Source of the DNA: Epinephelus fuscoguttatus
Lineage: Eukaryota > Chordata > Actinopteri > Perciformes > Serranidae
Assembly (NCBI RefSeq): GCF_011397635.1
Contig: NC_064759.1
Coordinates: forward strand, 11,180,428-11,244,427
Direction: 5' to 3'
DNA: 64,000 bases
The notes beneath the pieces were generated by a model. It ran no database searches. It had not been told where the DNA came from and saw nothing but the letters and a program-made list of their open reading frames with translations. Made by a program: the position numbers and the translations under genes. Below, piece by piece: positions 9,836 through 22,855 of this stretch; the stretch's first letter is position 1, and every line of letters begins with the position of its first letter.

Positions 9836-11680
9836 AACACCCTCTGTGCGTTCCGATACCCATACTGCCATGCTATTTAGTGTGCCAGAAAAAGATTTAG
9901 TGTGTCCCATTACATAGTATGTCAAATGCAGTATGCCAAAAATACCAGGATGTTCTACTACATCCGGTCCAATTTTTCATGCTTTTGGTTATTCTGACCC
10001 ACAATCCTCTGCGCGGTAGACGATACATCACATTTACTAAGCCACAATCAGATAACAGCTGATTGACAGCTGTCAGAACACACAATGGTAGATGACTGCA
10101 CATTCAGGTGACTGATGACCAGTCAATTAGTAATAAAAGGAATATTAATTGTTTAATTAAATAAAACAATCATAAATATAACCAATAAAGAGAAGAAGCA
10201 GAAAAATATATAGCCTATGTAATTGTACTATTGTGAATATAATATGTTAGAATCTACAATATATGCAGTTATAACTTTGCAACATCAGAGCTTTACAGGT
10301 TGATCTCTTGTCTCTGGCAAGCTCGGTGAGCAGCACTTTTTTTGTGTCCATGGTAACTGATATATGAGTAAGAGGATCAAAGTGAAATATTAACAAAAAA
10401 TGTAAGTACAATGAGTAAAGATCGACTAGACATTTATTGATATACATGTCACTGCTGATTTGGTAACACTTCTGACACACCCACCAAACCAGAGAAAATG
10501 TACCTCAAGCCAGTTCTACACAGCAACACAGAAACATGGCGTTCAACCTGGAGACCGTAGCAAAACGGTGCACAAAGTTTTGAGATTGAACGTGACCCTG
10601 ACATTATGTTGCTACATGAATACATGGGGTCGTCTAGTGATACTTTCAAATGTGAAAAAAACCCATTTAAAGCCTAAACCCAAATCTTTACAACCAGACA
10701 TGTTCCAGCAGGAATATGATCTTAAAATGAGAAGAAATTAACAACATCAGCAACCAAGATTACATGTTTCACTCACATTATCATATAACTACATGCAGCA
10801 GTGTTCTTGTAGCTACTGGAATGACTTTAACAGAGTATAGCTGCAATTTCTACGATGTTTAATCACCAGTAAAAGTTTCTAAATCAAAATCTTCACAACT
10901 GGACATGTTCCAGCAGGAATATCATCTGTAATCATGAGAAATTACAGCTATCAACACACCCAGGCACTCTTTGGCATCTAAAAGTGACACACCAGGCAAC
11001 GTCATTATCTGACACTCTGAGCAACAGCCATAGCATAAAAAGCGAGAAAGTTAGAGTAGGAAGGGCGGGTGGAAGGTGTAGTGAACAGGTCAAACAAACA
11101 CAGGAAATACACAAAGGAGACTGCTGTTTGTATCCCATGTGAAACCAAATGGTGTGGTACGTCGTGATGTATGTGACGTTACGTTAATAAGACATAGTTA
11201 TTTCAACCTAAACCATGATCTTTTTTCTAAACCTAACCATGTACTTTAGTAGCCTGTGCCTAAGGAAGTAAACCTAAAAAAGAAGGAAACCATGTTTGAA
11301 GTTTATTTTGAAACAAGACTGTATGCATGTAACAATTGGAAACTGTATATTTTCTGTAAGACAGAAGTTTATTGTGAAGACCCAATGCTGTAATTAGCAG
11401 ACCATGACACACCATCCCAAAGGTGACGCTGATCAAGCACCCGTATTTGACAAGTTGGGAGTCGTCTAGAAAGAAAAAAAACTTTGGAAACACAGTATTC
11501 AGAGCAGTCTGAAGGGGTTTGTGCTGCAGAGATAATTTTCACAGACATTTAGCTCATTATTGGACACTTCGGTTATTTTTAACATGAACATCTGACATCT
11601 TAACATTATATACATGACAGAAAATAAAGGAAAGCATCATAGGTCCCATATAAGTTTTCCTCTAATGGCACAATCAGGTC
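9836..11680. other. Intergenic repeat fragments
   Basis: 9840-10020 resembles a teleost MITE with repeated gtatg phrases. A block near 10676-10740 recurs at 10886-10950 (aaatctt.acaac.ggacatgttccag). No gene seen. Confidence 0.4.
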
Positions 11681-11689
11681 AAAATTAGG

Positions 11690-12535
11690 GATGCGCGCAA
11701 TTAGACATCTAAACGATTAAACGTCCACCCCCTCGCTAGTCGGCACTAGAAATATTAGTCGGGTAAACCGATTTGTGTTATATTCATGTGCAAGGCCGCT
11801 TAACTGTCATGCGGCTGCCCGCCACTAGTGGGTGCTACAGAGCCATCAGACAGCAGTCCCCCTCCCCACAGTAATGCTTGAGTAGACTGGAGTTTTAAAA
11901 CAGCACCGTGGGAAATAAGAGAGATGTCCTGTCGCAAAAAACAGCACCGCAGAACTTTGATCTAGAAAATGAATTCAGCAGCAGTTTATCTTTTGAGATG
12001 TTATAATGTTAACTTTAAGTGAGTTGTTGTCACATAATGTGCAGGTTTTCATTCATACTGCACGGCGTAAAATACCTCTCATTTCAGCTGAAATTCAGTT
12101 ATAATTTTGATGTTGTTTTATTAACTTTAAAGTGAATTTCTATTGTTTTTGTCAGATAATCTGCAAGGTTCAATGTGCCCCACATTTCAGAGGCAATTTA
12201 TTTATTTTTATTTCAATAAATAAATTTTGTTATTTCAGTAGTTAACTTTTGACTGAGTTGCTGTCATGAGTCATGACTCATGTTCACATTCATACCGCAT
12301 GGTGCAATGTGTCTTGTACGTCAGCTGCATTTAAAATCCGACATGGTTGTTGAAGATTATGATTAAAGGCTTCAACACAATATTTTGGGGGGACTATGTT
12401 TCAAATACAGATAACACCTCAATAAATACAATATAAATAACAATTAGTTTTCCAAAATTTTGACTGTTTTCTGACTGTTTTCCTTTTTTTGGACTAGTCA
12501 ACTTGTCCTAATTAAAATTTTTGTTTAGTGGACAG
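11690..12535. repeat. Dispersed repeat beginning AGGGATGCGCGC
   Basis: The left end is at about 11690 (attagacatctaaacgatta) and the likely right end near 12495-12535 (ggactagtcaacttgtcc). It looks like a non-autonomous DNA element; the family was not assigned. Confidence 0.4.
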
Positions 12536-12599
12536 GGAAATTAGTTGCCAGGAACTTCCCCAGTCAAAATACCTGTGAAACTAATGCTGTTCATCACCC

Positions 12600-15000
12600 T
12601 TAGCTAAAGTAGGCCTTTAGTGCTAACATGCTAAACTGCATTAGCATTTAGCTTAAAGCACAACTGTGCCTAAGTACAGCCTTACTGAACTGCTAACGTG
12701 GCTGTTGACTCTTGTTTATCAAGCTTCACTACTTATATAACTTAAAGAAGGGTATATGCAACATTTGAGCCTGGAGCCTTTGCAACTACTCCACATTTTG
12801 TGTACCATTTTATACTGGGTAGTGTTGATGATTTGGCCAAAAAAAAACCAACAAAAAAAAACAAAAACAGCCAGAAAAGCCAGTTTTGGGTAAAATGATA
12901 AATCCTAAATGCAGATACTAAATAAAACGCTGATACCAACCGCTGGGTTGTCGTCAGAGGTGCTAATTGAACATAGATGTAACACTGCAGTACAAGTTTG
13001 TGTAGGCCTCTGATTCAAGTCCACACAGATAACACAACATTAATCTAACGCATCACTGCTGCTATCCTATTGTTGCTCTTCCTCCTCCGACATCAAAGAC
13101 TGTGGTGATGTAATGACTGTAAAGTGATACTGAGAGGAGGGCAGGGGGCCCAGAGGCAGATCACAAATAACACTGTCCAAATAAATTCCAGCAGCGTGGG
13201 AGTCCCGTTTGTGTGTGTGTGTGCGTGTGTGTGTGTGTGTGTGAGATTGTGTGAAAGAGAGAAATATATAGAAAGGGAGCAAGACAGAACGGGATAGTGG
13301 ACTACAGATCTCACGCTGTCCTGCATCAAATTATAGCTACAGAAAATGCCCCTCGAGGCAGATGGAACATTTTTGTTGGTGCTGTAACTCTTATTTTGGT
13401 GATGGTTGTACTTGTAGTTCACAGGGGCCTTTACTCTGATTGTGTAAAATAGTGTGAGCGTAACTCCTCTTTTCCACATCCAAAAGCTCAAGTGCTAAAG
13501 CTCAAACTTGTGACGTCATAGGGTTTAAAGTCTAGACCTGATAGTAAAGATGTTATAGATGACGAGGCCCTTTCCACCAGTTTCAGATATTTTTGAAAAC
13601 TGATATTTTCCTCTATTCTTTGTCCTTTCGTCCACACACAAATGGAAATCTAAATCACTAAAACGCATTCAAAGGTGCAAATTTTTCAAAACCCTGATTA
13701 CCTCTGTATTCGTTTGGGCATTAAAAATGGAACATTTAGGAAACAAAGATGTCATCTCCTCATTCCGCACATGTTCATTGTTGCATTGTGTGATGAGTTG
13801 GAACCTGAAGCAAGAACAAAAAATGGCGGACCATTGGTTTGTTTACATTTTGCTAGCACTCCTTATTTGTAATGGACTTAAGTAACAAAGATATATGAAC
13901 ATTATTTAAAAAACACAAAGACATCAGGTTGTCTTTCTTCAGTCTGGCATATAGCAGCAGTGGCCTAGTCTGGTGGCCTGTAACTATTTTGCGTGTGGTT
14001 GGGCCCACAACTGAAACAACAGCCATCTTGTTTATAGCTGAGTGAGTCAATGTACTCAAGTATAACTGTCTTTCACGTTTCCCCTCTGTACATTGATGCA
14101 CCGCTGTCAGGCTAATGTTACTAGCTAATGTTGACTTCAATTTTCTACCTACTATAGGTCAAACATTCCCAGAGGTCTGGTGATACGCCATTAAAAATCT
14201 GGGTTATGGCTAAAAACATGAAGAGGTTGTCACAGCACATAGAGTGGCCCAGGAATGAGTCCAAAAACCCCAAAATTAGTTTGCATTTTAGCACTCCTGG
14301 TTTCCCCGTCTTGAAGTCAGTGGGTTTTTTGAATCAGTTTTTTTTAGATGCCTAAAATAAAGTATGTGGTTAACACCAGCTCAAGAGACTTTCAAGTTTT
14401 ATTTTATGACATAAAATATATCAGCAAATACCCCCCTTGTGAATTTTGAAGCTTTTAGGTGTCTTAAAAAAGATACTTATTTTCTGCAGTAATTCAAAAT
14501 CCAATGGAAAAATCCCATGGCTTTTTGACAAGGGAACCAGGGCAACGGCAATTACTGTGTTGGCTACAAATAAACTTCATTCCTGCAGCACTGTATTGTA
14601 ACTGCAACCAACTGATGATGCATGATGTCACAGAATAAAGCTAACTTGGATTTAAAAAAAGAAAAAACAAACACTCTTTGGGTCCACAAAATCAGGCTCC
14701 CATTTATTATCTATGGACCAGCTCCAGAATTTATGCTTGATAACATAACAAGTTTGAGACTGACGTCTGTGGTTCCTGGCTTTGAGAGAGAGCAGCTCAT
14801 GTTCACAAATATTAATTGAATTTTCCATGGGCTGTGGCCAGGCCATGGAAATAACACGTGTTCCCCTTTAATATAGAAGTTATGTTCTTAATATTTGTAC
14901 ATTGAATGTAGTGATTCTTGACATTACATTTGTACTTCCTGTCTTTTAAAAACAACATATTTTATTGACACAGTTTATCTACAGTTGGAGACAACTTACC
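12600..15000. other. Intergenic; (GT)n and repeat fragments
   Basis: Contains a (GT)n microsatellite at 13211-13243, sequence at 13560-13870 resembling the interior of the Harbinger-type MITE, and a MITE-like copy at 14600-14862. No gene supported. Confidence 0.4.
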
Positions 15001-15369
15001 TCTAGAGGGAAAAGCAGACACTAACCAGTCAAATCAGTAGACTGCCACTGGTACAAGTCAGATCTGTGTGTGGTGAAGCTGATGTGTCCTCATGTCGGTC
15101 ATTGTCCAACCAGGTGATGCTGGATCCTTTCCAGACAAGGATGCTTCAACTCTCAGTGACCTTTGCACCCTCGAATCATCTCTGAACATCCACTTACGTC
15201 AGTCGCGTCTCGCCTGGAGCAGGTTCAGCGTTTCAGTAAGGATTTCATCTCTCTTGTCAGCGTGTCACTTTTGTCTCTCCTTTCAGACTCTCGAGTCATT
15301 CCAGTAGGCTGTAGTAATCAACACACTCCTTCAGATCTGTGCATCCCTGTCATTTCTGTCACTTCCTCA

Positions 15370-15565
15370 GCCTGTTTGCGTCTACTCAGTGTGTTGTTTT
15401 CTAGATTTCTCAAACATCCTCAGATCTTTCTTCTGCTGTTGTACGTCTCACTCCTTTCAGTGTCTTTTTTCTTCTCTCCTTCTTTTTCTCTCCCTGTTAG
15501 CATCATTTTCTCTCCCTCTCCTTTCATTGACTCTGTCTTTCTACTCCCCTCCCTCTCACTCTAAA
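15370..15565. repeat. Polypyrimidine (T/C-rich) tract
   Basis: Strongly T/C-biased on the plus strand; open frames across it are compositional artefacts. Confidence 0.55.
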
Positions 15566-15687
15566 TCTCCTCTCAGTTTGGTCCTCAGACAGGAAGTCTT
15601 AGTATGTGTTTACATTCTGCCGGGACACGCACATGAATGCCTATGTACAGTATGCACACACACCAATGTTAAAGTGGAGCACAAATC

Positions 15688-15740
15688 CACACACACACAC
15701 ACACACACATACACACACACACACACACGCACACACACAC
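15688..15740. repeat. (CA)n microsatellite
   Basis: Nearly pure CA dinucleotides with a few interruptions. Confidence 0.95.
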
Positions 15741-16028
15741 CAGATACCACAAGCAAAAGTAATACAATAAATATGTGATATACTGTGTAGTTTCATGAGG
15801 TCTGTTGACAAACCATCAAATATTGCTATGTACAAAGCTTAGACAAACAGGACTGCTTTGAAATACAAATGATGAAGGTTTTTCGTGTTCCCTCATAGAA
15901 AATAATTTTAGTTGTTGTATGTATAATTGTGAAATACTACTGAATGAGCAGTACTTTACATTTCAAGACTACAGTGATCTGCTTTTTATGAATGCACCAG
16001 TGCCGAAAGAAGTTTGATTCTGCATAGA

Positions 16029-16069
<41 letters not shown>

Positions 16070-16082
16070 CCTACCTACCTAA
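16029..16082. repeat. (ATCT)n microsatellite
   Basis: About ten tetranucleotide units grading into (ACCT)n. Confidence 0.95.
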
Positions 16083-16994
16083 CTCTATGAGTGGGGCGAC
16101 CAAGTTATTGTTTTGAAACTTAAAGTAAATCTCGTATTTGCACTCAAATCCTAAACTTTTTCGCGTCCTAAACAAGGCGTCATGCACTCCCCACCAAATT
16201 TTATGCCAATATTAAATTTACATAAATCATGACAACACATTCTCACTCCAATCTCGTCACATCATATGTGTCAGTTTGGTCATGGACTTTCCATGTCCAC
16301 ATACGATGTGAAAGGTACCCTGGTGCGTTGGTTGTTGACGTTCTGGGGTGGAGTTTCAAGTTACATGTATTGTCTTCTTTCAAAATGCACTTCCGGTTTC
16401 ACAGGAAATTTACAGTTTACATACTGTTTCTTTCAAAATAAATGCAATATGTCAATACAGCAAAGCAATTGTTTTTTTCCTCCAACATTTAATACACGTT
16501 GTTACATTTAGGCAACAAAAACACGTGGTCATATTTAGGAAAAAAGAACAGAGTTTGGATTTGGCCATCTCACGGGACGCAAACACCTCTGCTGGGTGAG
16601 AGTCGGTGTTTGGTGGACCCATCCACCACCCCTCCTGCCCACCCTATTTGGTATTTCGCCACCTTAACGTTTGTTCTTTTCCTGCTGTGTTTCCCCCTGA
16701 CACTGCCAAGTGCAGTTAAACTATGACAGCAATCAGCAGCCTATCATGTCGACGTGAAAGGACAGCTTTTTGGGCAGTGTTTGACACTGTAAGTCACTGC
16801 CCAAGCGCTGGATTTCAGTGACCTCGGAGACCTGTTTAACATTTGTATTTATTTGTTGAAACGAGTTTGTTAAAATGTTACTTCGTTGTTAACCCTTGTG
16901 TTACCCCTGGACATTTTTGTCTATTTCCAAAATTCAGAACTCCCTCACAGACAAATTAAAAGGTCACAGGGGGGTGATTTTTTGCATGGGGGTG

Positions 16995-17136
16995 TGAAAA
17001 TCCATTATTTGACCCTGTAATGCATTTTTATCCCAGCAACAATAACAAATGGCTAAATGATAGGTGGACATTTTGTCCACTTGAAGGGTCATGGATAGAA
17101 TAAAAATGGATCACAGGTTCAAATAATGGATTTTCA
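16995..17136. repeat. Inverted repeat with nested hairpin
   Basis: Arms 16995-17018 and 17113-17136 are complementary at 23 of 24 positions. Inside, gtggaca (17064-17070) and tgtccac (17074-17080) form a perfect 7-bp stem with a 3-nt loop. Confidence 0.8.
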
Positions 17137-17279
17137 TGCTGAAAGTTGGGATTTTCAAATTTAAATTTAAATTTATACCAAAAAATCTTGTAAAGATAAT
17201 CTTTAGCTTTAAGAACTCTAACAGTAAGTAAAGAAAGAAAAAAATTCTAATTCTTTTTACAAAATCACCTGCATGGGGC

Positions 17280-17395
17280 GACAGCATATGGAGCATGCAC
17301 CCCCATGTAGGCTGAGTCCTTGAAACAGCTCGGGTTTGATTCCAACTTGCGGCCCATGTTGTCCCTATTTTACCCCATTAATCTCTTCCATTTTG
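17280..17395 (+). mobile_element. Degenerate tRNA-derived SINE fragment (second family)
   Basis: Shares ccccatgta, gggtttgattcc (B-box-like) and gcggccca with the SINE at 23695-23893. Confidence 0.5.
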
Positions 17396-17399
17396 ATGA

Positions 17400-19030
17400 A
17401 ATGAAATACATAAAAAATCACATGTCTTCTATCAAGGAGGAGGGATTTGGTCAACTTCAATCTGTATCTGATGATAAATGTGAATATGAATCAAGAGTGA
17501 TGTATGGGATTGAACTGGAAGACAAGGACAGAGAGCACTCTGATTTGTGCTAGATTAAAAAAAAAAAACAACTCAAAAAAGACGTGTGTATCTGTACGCT
17601 TGAACACCTCATGTTTGTACAAACGTAATAATCATTAATAAAGGTTTAAAAAAACCCTTCTTTTTTTGATCAAGTGTGACTGTAATGCAGCACCAGTGCC
17701 CTGTCATAATTCACAGTGATATATTAAAAATAAACTTGAAACACAAACTCGTGAACCTGAGCAGACCTGTTCGTCTCACTCTGCTGAGCTCGAACTACAA
17801 AACAAATCAGGCTTAACAAGTGATTTGATGTTCTTTTCATCCTGACACTTGTTTTTACTAAAAGTAAAGAAACAGAAACAGATAATATTATCTTAATGGG
17901 GGCAATCGCTTCTCTCAAGATGATTAAACCTCCACCGTCTGTACTCTACTGTGTGAGGAATATTATTGGACTGAATATAACCTCAGGATAGGTTTTTAGT
18001 ATTGTGGAGGTTATCTTTAGAGGAGGCAGACAATTTGACAGAAGCAGAAACAAAGAAAAATTAAATTTCTTTCTTTCTTTCTCTTTTAATGCATTTGACT
18101 GTATAGTGAATGCGTAAACAAGCAGGACGTCAAGGTAAAAATCTGGGTCTTAAGTAGGTCTCCTTCAGGACATACTGTATAAGTGCTCTGTGTATCACCT
18201 AAATACATGAATCTAAATACAGAGACGCCAGACCAAAAAGTTGTATTTAGATGTAAGGCTCAAGTCTGTCTCTTTATAACGTGTTCCCGGACCTACGTTC
18301 CATCCATCTTGCAGAATGAGACAGGTTTGTGTCTCCTGGTTTCCTGTCTAGAGGATCATCATCACTCACAGTTTGTCAGCGTTCCTTGGAAAGATCCGGA
18401 ATAACGGATGTCAGGAGAAGAGCCATGGATCAACCTGTTACTGAGGACGAGCACAAAGAGAAGGTGCAGGATGAGGACATAAAGGAAAGAGGAGAGAAAG
18501 AAAGTGGGGAGGAGGTGTGAGAGAAAAGAAAAAGCATAGACAAAGCAAAGATAGGAAGACAGACCGAGTACACTGTGTCTGACTGTACGTATAGGCGTTG
18601 AAATTCCAGATGGGTCGTCATATGACATATGTTTGTGTGTGCAGGTAGAGAGAGAGGTGCATAAATGTGTGAGTCAGTCCAACCAGAGGAACTGGAAAGC
18701 TTTGTTTATGTCAGGAACGGTCTGAATATTGATGACAGACGAGAGATGATGAGGTTTCTGCACTTCTTACTCCCCCCTCCCTCCCTCTCTTGTCCTCTCA
18801 TGGTTTATTTGTCAGAAATGAAAGGGGGATGGATGGAGGATTACGGCTGTCCTGCAGCAAAAGCTTACTTTTTGGCACTGGTGGCGGTTATGAGGACAGA
18901 TGTGAGCAATCAGTTGCTAGCACAAATAATTGCAGATATCCCTCTTGTTGAGATGCAAGCTAAAAAAAACACATTGCTTGCCCACCACATCTCTTGTCAA
19001 CCATCACCCACCATTATTTATGTTCAACAG
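17400..19030. other. Intergenic, no gene supported
   Basis: A short reading frame at 18425-18520 (MDQPVTEDEHKEK...) has a good start context but no recognised homology or splice context. The rest is unremarkable. Confidence 0.35.
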
Positions 19031-19035
19031 AGTGA

Positions 19036-19151
19036 GTCTTTAAAGGTTCTGTATGCAACATTCAGAGCATTATACATCAACCAAACACTATTTGCTATGT
19101 AAAGATATAGTGGAGTAATGGTGTCCTAAGCAGAGAATGAAGCAATGGTAC

Positions 19152-19186
<35 letters not shown>

Positions 19187-19850
19187 GTAATCTGAGCTTC
19201 TCTGTGGTTTGTTGTAGTAAGTCTGGCTGCTCAAGCATGTTAGTTCATATGTGCCCATACGGCGGTTACTGCTTATATTGGGACCCCTACTGTTAACTGC
19301 TGCCGTTGGCTCAGCCACCTCCATGTTGAGACGTTAACACCATTAGCTCTGTCAGCACTGTTGCCGTTGTTTAGAAGTGTTATATGGTGTTAGCACCACT
19401 AGCTGCTCGCTGTTGGCTCAGCCACCTCCATGTTGAGCAGTTAACACCTTTGGCTAGTGGTGTTTATCATGTTAGCACAGTTAACTGCTAGTTGTCTGCT
19501 CAGTCACCTACATGTTGAGCACTTAACACTTTTAGCTCTTTTTGCACTGTTGTCTTTTCTTAGCACCGTGTATGAAGTTAGCACCATCAGCTGCTCGCTG
19601 CCAGCTCAGCCAGCTCCATGTTGAGCAGTTAACACTGTTAACTCTGTCATCACTGTTGCCACTGTTTAGCACTGTTTATATTCTTAGCACCACTAGCTGC
19701 TAGCTGTCGTCTCAGCCACCTACATGTTGAGCAGTTAACACTGTTAGCTCTGGCAGCATTGTTTCCGTTGTTTAGGGGTGTTTATAGAGTTAGCACCATT
19801 AGCTGCTAGCCACTGGCTCAGCTACCTCCATGTTGAGAATTGTGTCCAGG
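19036..19850. repeat. Dispersed element with an internal 105-bp minisatellite
   Basis: Begins aaaggttctgtatgcaac, contains a (TG)n tract (19155-19186), then five diverged head-to-tail units of about 105 bp (82 bp in one) starting at about 19321, 19428, 19510, 19616 and 19721. Each carries a variant of catgttgag, ttaacac, gcactgtt and tagctgct. Single-unit relatives occur at 49553-49848 and 54975-55285. Confidence 0.8.
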
Positions 19851-19859
19851 TATCATACA

Positions 19860-21060
19860 CTCAGAGTTTCGCAAAAAGTCCAAGCCCCCAGGAACAAATG
19901 CTGGGCTTTAAAGCCAATTTGACATAGTGGCTGCAAACACAAAATGTAATGTCCTCATATGAGGATGCAGGGTTGCAGGAGGCTATGGAACCTATGATGT
20001 TCAAGCACAGTGGAGGTTGTACTTTTTGGCTTCATGTGCCACTTAGTAACTTTAATAATAAACAGGACCCCGCCTCCAACAGTGTTTCCCATTCTGATAC
20101 ATCTATTATAGAGCTCCTTTAATGACCCATGAAGAAAATGACATGTAATTTTTACAATGTGATGCTGAAAATGCTGCATCTTTCTGCCACTCTATGAAAA
20201 AAATAAAAAATCTCAACAAATCTCTCAACAAACAGTCGTGTGCATGTTTCCAGTGAGTCCCCACATGAGCCCGTGTCCCAGACTAGTTTTTCACCCTTTG
20301 ACTGAGTCCTGTTTTTGGAAATAATTAATCTTAATTCTTGGAATTAAAAAAAACCAAGATTAATGGAGAAAATAAAGTTCCTTTTTGCTGTGAGCTGATT
20401 TTCTATATTGTGTCCTGCAAAGCCGCGTCTCCTGTCACATCTACACTCTAATCCCCGCTGACGATTGTTTAGCCAAATGTCACACCAGCAGAGCACGTAC
20501 ACACGCCTACAGAAACTTTGTGATATGCCTCAGACTTGCTGTTTAATTCACTGTCATACTGACAAAATACAGGTTCGCAGTCTTGTCCTCACATTTCTGG
20601 ATGACAAATCTACACAAGTGCAAGCACACACAGTTTATGCCACAGTTTTGTGTCTCCGGCTGAGATGCCCAGTAGCAAAGTGGTAAAATGATGTTTATCA
20701 CTGTCTTAAATTTGATATTAAGCCTGGTAGGTAGCTTAATCATGATGAATATCACAGACTAATGGTCGCTTTAAGTCATTTAACTTGTGGTGTGTTCAAT
20801 GTCTGTGAGTGAAACTAGTACAAGAGTATGTGAGAATTAAAACCGACTGTATGGACACAACAGAGAGACAAAACTGTCTAATAACAGACATAGTCATTCA
20901 TAAAATTGGGAATAAATAGCGTAAAACAAATAGGCTGTATCAAGCTGTACTTAATATTAGAGAGAGAGTATAATTTGCACTAAGAAGTAGTGGAAGAGCA
21001 TAACAGTATGCAGTTTCTTAAGTCACTTATTGACATAGTTTTCACATAGCCTATACAACA
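19860..21060. other. Intergenic, nothing recognised
   Basis: No conserved frame, RNA gene or clear repeat boundary was seen. Confidence 0.35.
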
Positions 21061-21065
21061 GCATA

Positions 21066-22460
21066 CAGTGCCCTCCAAAAGTATTGGAACAGTGAGGCCA
21101 ATTCCTTTATTTTTGTTGTGGACTGAAAATATTTGGGTTTGACATCAAAAGATGAATATGAGCCAAGAGATCAACATTTCAGCTTTTATTTCCAGGTATT
21201 TACAATTGTGAATCTGAGAGAAGATGAACAATCAATCAGAGCCATTGCACAAACATTGGCCATAGCCAGTACAACCATTTGGAATGTCCTGAAGAAGAAA
21301 GAAACCACTGGTGTACTAAGCAACAGACGTCGAACAGGTAGACCAAGGAAAACATCAGCAGTTGATGACAGAAACATTGTGAGAGCTGTAAAGAAAGACC
21401 CTAAAACAACTGTTAGTGACATCAGCAACAACCTCCAGAGGGCAGGAGTGAAGGTATCACAATCTACTGTTCGCAGAAGACTTCATGAACAAAAGCACAC
21501 AGGCTACACCAGAAGATGCAAACCACTCATTAGCAAGAAGAATAGGAAGGCCAGGCTGGAATTTGCCAAAAGGTACAGAGATGAGCCTCAGAAATTCTGG
21601 GAAAAAGTTTTATGGACTGATGAGACAAAGATTAACTTTTTCCAAAGTGACGGAAAGGCGAAAGTTTGGAGAAAGAAAGGATCTGCTCATGATCCCAAAC
21701 ATACAAGCTCATCTGTGAAACACGGTGGAGGTGATGTCATGGCTTGGGCTTGCATGGCTTCTTCTGGGACGGGCTCTTTCATCTTCATTGATGATGTAAC
21801 ACACGATGGCAGCAGCAAAATGAACTCAGAAGTCTACAGAAACATTTTGTCTGCTTTAATTTAAAGCAAGATGCAACCAAACTGATTGGGAGATCCTTCA
21901 TCATGCAGCAAGATAACGACCCAAAACACACTGCTAAAACAACAAAGGAGTTCATCAGGGGCAAGAAGTGGAAGGTTTTAGACTAGCCAAGTCAGTCTCC
22001 AGACTTAAACCCAATAGAGCATGCATTTTAGCTGCTGAAGAGGAGACTGAAGGGAGTAACCCCCCAAAACAAACAACAACTGAAAGAGGCTGCGGTGAAA
22101 GCCTGGAAAAGCATCACAAAAGAAGAATGCAAAAGTTTGGTGATGTCAATGGGTCACAGGCTTGATGCAGTTATTGATAAGCAAAGGATTTGTAACTAAA
22201 TATTAAGTCTCATTCACTTTAATCTATTTTAAGTTTATATGTTCCAATACTTTTGCTCACCTAAAAATTTTGTGTTCCATTACAAGTAATGCTATCTTCT
22301 AAGTTGTGTATCAGATCCAGATGTAAATACCTGGAAATAAAAGCTGAAATGTTGATCTCTTGTCTCATATTCATCTTTTGATGTCAAACCCAAATGTTTT
22401 CAGTCTACAACAAAAGTAAACGAATTGGACTCACTGTTTCAATACTTCTGGAGGGCACTG
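21066..22460 (+). mobile_element. Complete Tc1-like transposon with long inverted termini
   Basis: 1395 bp between TA dinucleotides (21064-21065 and 22461-22462). Ends CAGTGCCCTCCA... and ...GGAGGGCACTG belong to inverted repeats of about 140 bp, traceable to 21207 and back from 22321. It encodes one transposase pseudogene and lies 3' of DGAT1. Confidence 0.93.
21133..22198 (+). pseudogene. Tc1/mariner transposase, inactivated
   Basis: The N-terminal two thirds is open to 21864: a paired-type helix-turn-helix region (SIRAIAQ..., GRPRKT), VSQSTVRRRL, and the first catalytic Asp in LWTDETKI. A frame change near 21862 moves the rest into another frame, where the second Asp (QQDNDPKHTA) and the catalytic Glu (PDLNPIEHA) are recognisable. 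Two stop codons interrupt that part, one where a conserved Trp is expected (about 21983) and one after PIEHAF (about 22028). Not functional. Confidence 0.9.
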
Positions 22461-22855
22461 TAACTGAATTCTCTAAATTCAGTTATGGCTTTTGGTTTTG
22501 GTGTGTCACCCCAAGATTTCCAGTGGCTCCATCTGGTTACCCCTATTAAAACTTTTAAGGGGTACCACTGATTGTGATTTGATAAATGTTTGCATACATT
22601 TGTCAGCCACTGTATAACAAATGTAGCTACTAAACCTTGCTCTCCCTCTTCTGGCTCTCTGTGTGTGCAAGTTTCAATGTAAAGAGGAGAGCCTGTCACA
22701 CCGACCTTTAGCTTTTCATTTTGATTAACCCTTGATCTAATGAGAAATATCATGATCACTCACAATGCAAAAAAAACAAAAACAAAAGACTGATAAACCA
22801 TCGGCACAAAATAACACACACCCTTTAACACAAGACTTAAATTGAATTCTGAATG

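Noticed and set aside
15163..15778. Overlapping open frames of about 130 codons
   Set aside because: They run through a T/C-rich tract and a (CA)n microsatellite, which keep frames open by composition.
18425..18520. Short acidic reading frame with a good start context (MDQPVTEDE...)
   Set aside because: Only about 30 codons, purine-rich composition, no recognised family and no splice context.
18665..19102. 145-codon open frame on the plus strand
   Set aside because: No domain recognised; its end overlaps the dispersed element at 19036, and the composition is not gene-like.
19321..19840. Regularly spaced repeats resembling a CRISPR array
   Set aside because: Whole units of about 105 bp are similar from end to end, with no short identical repeat and unique spacers, and the genome is vertebrate. 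It is a minisatellite.
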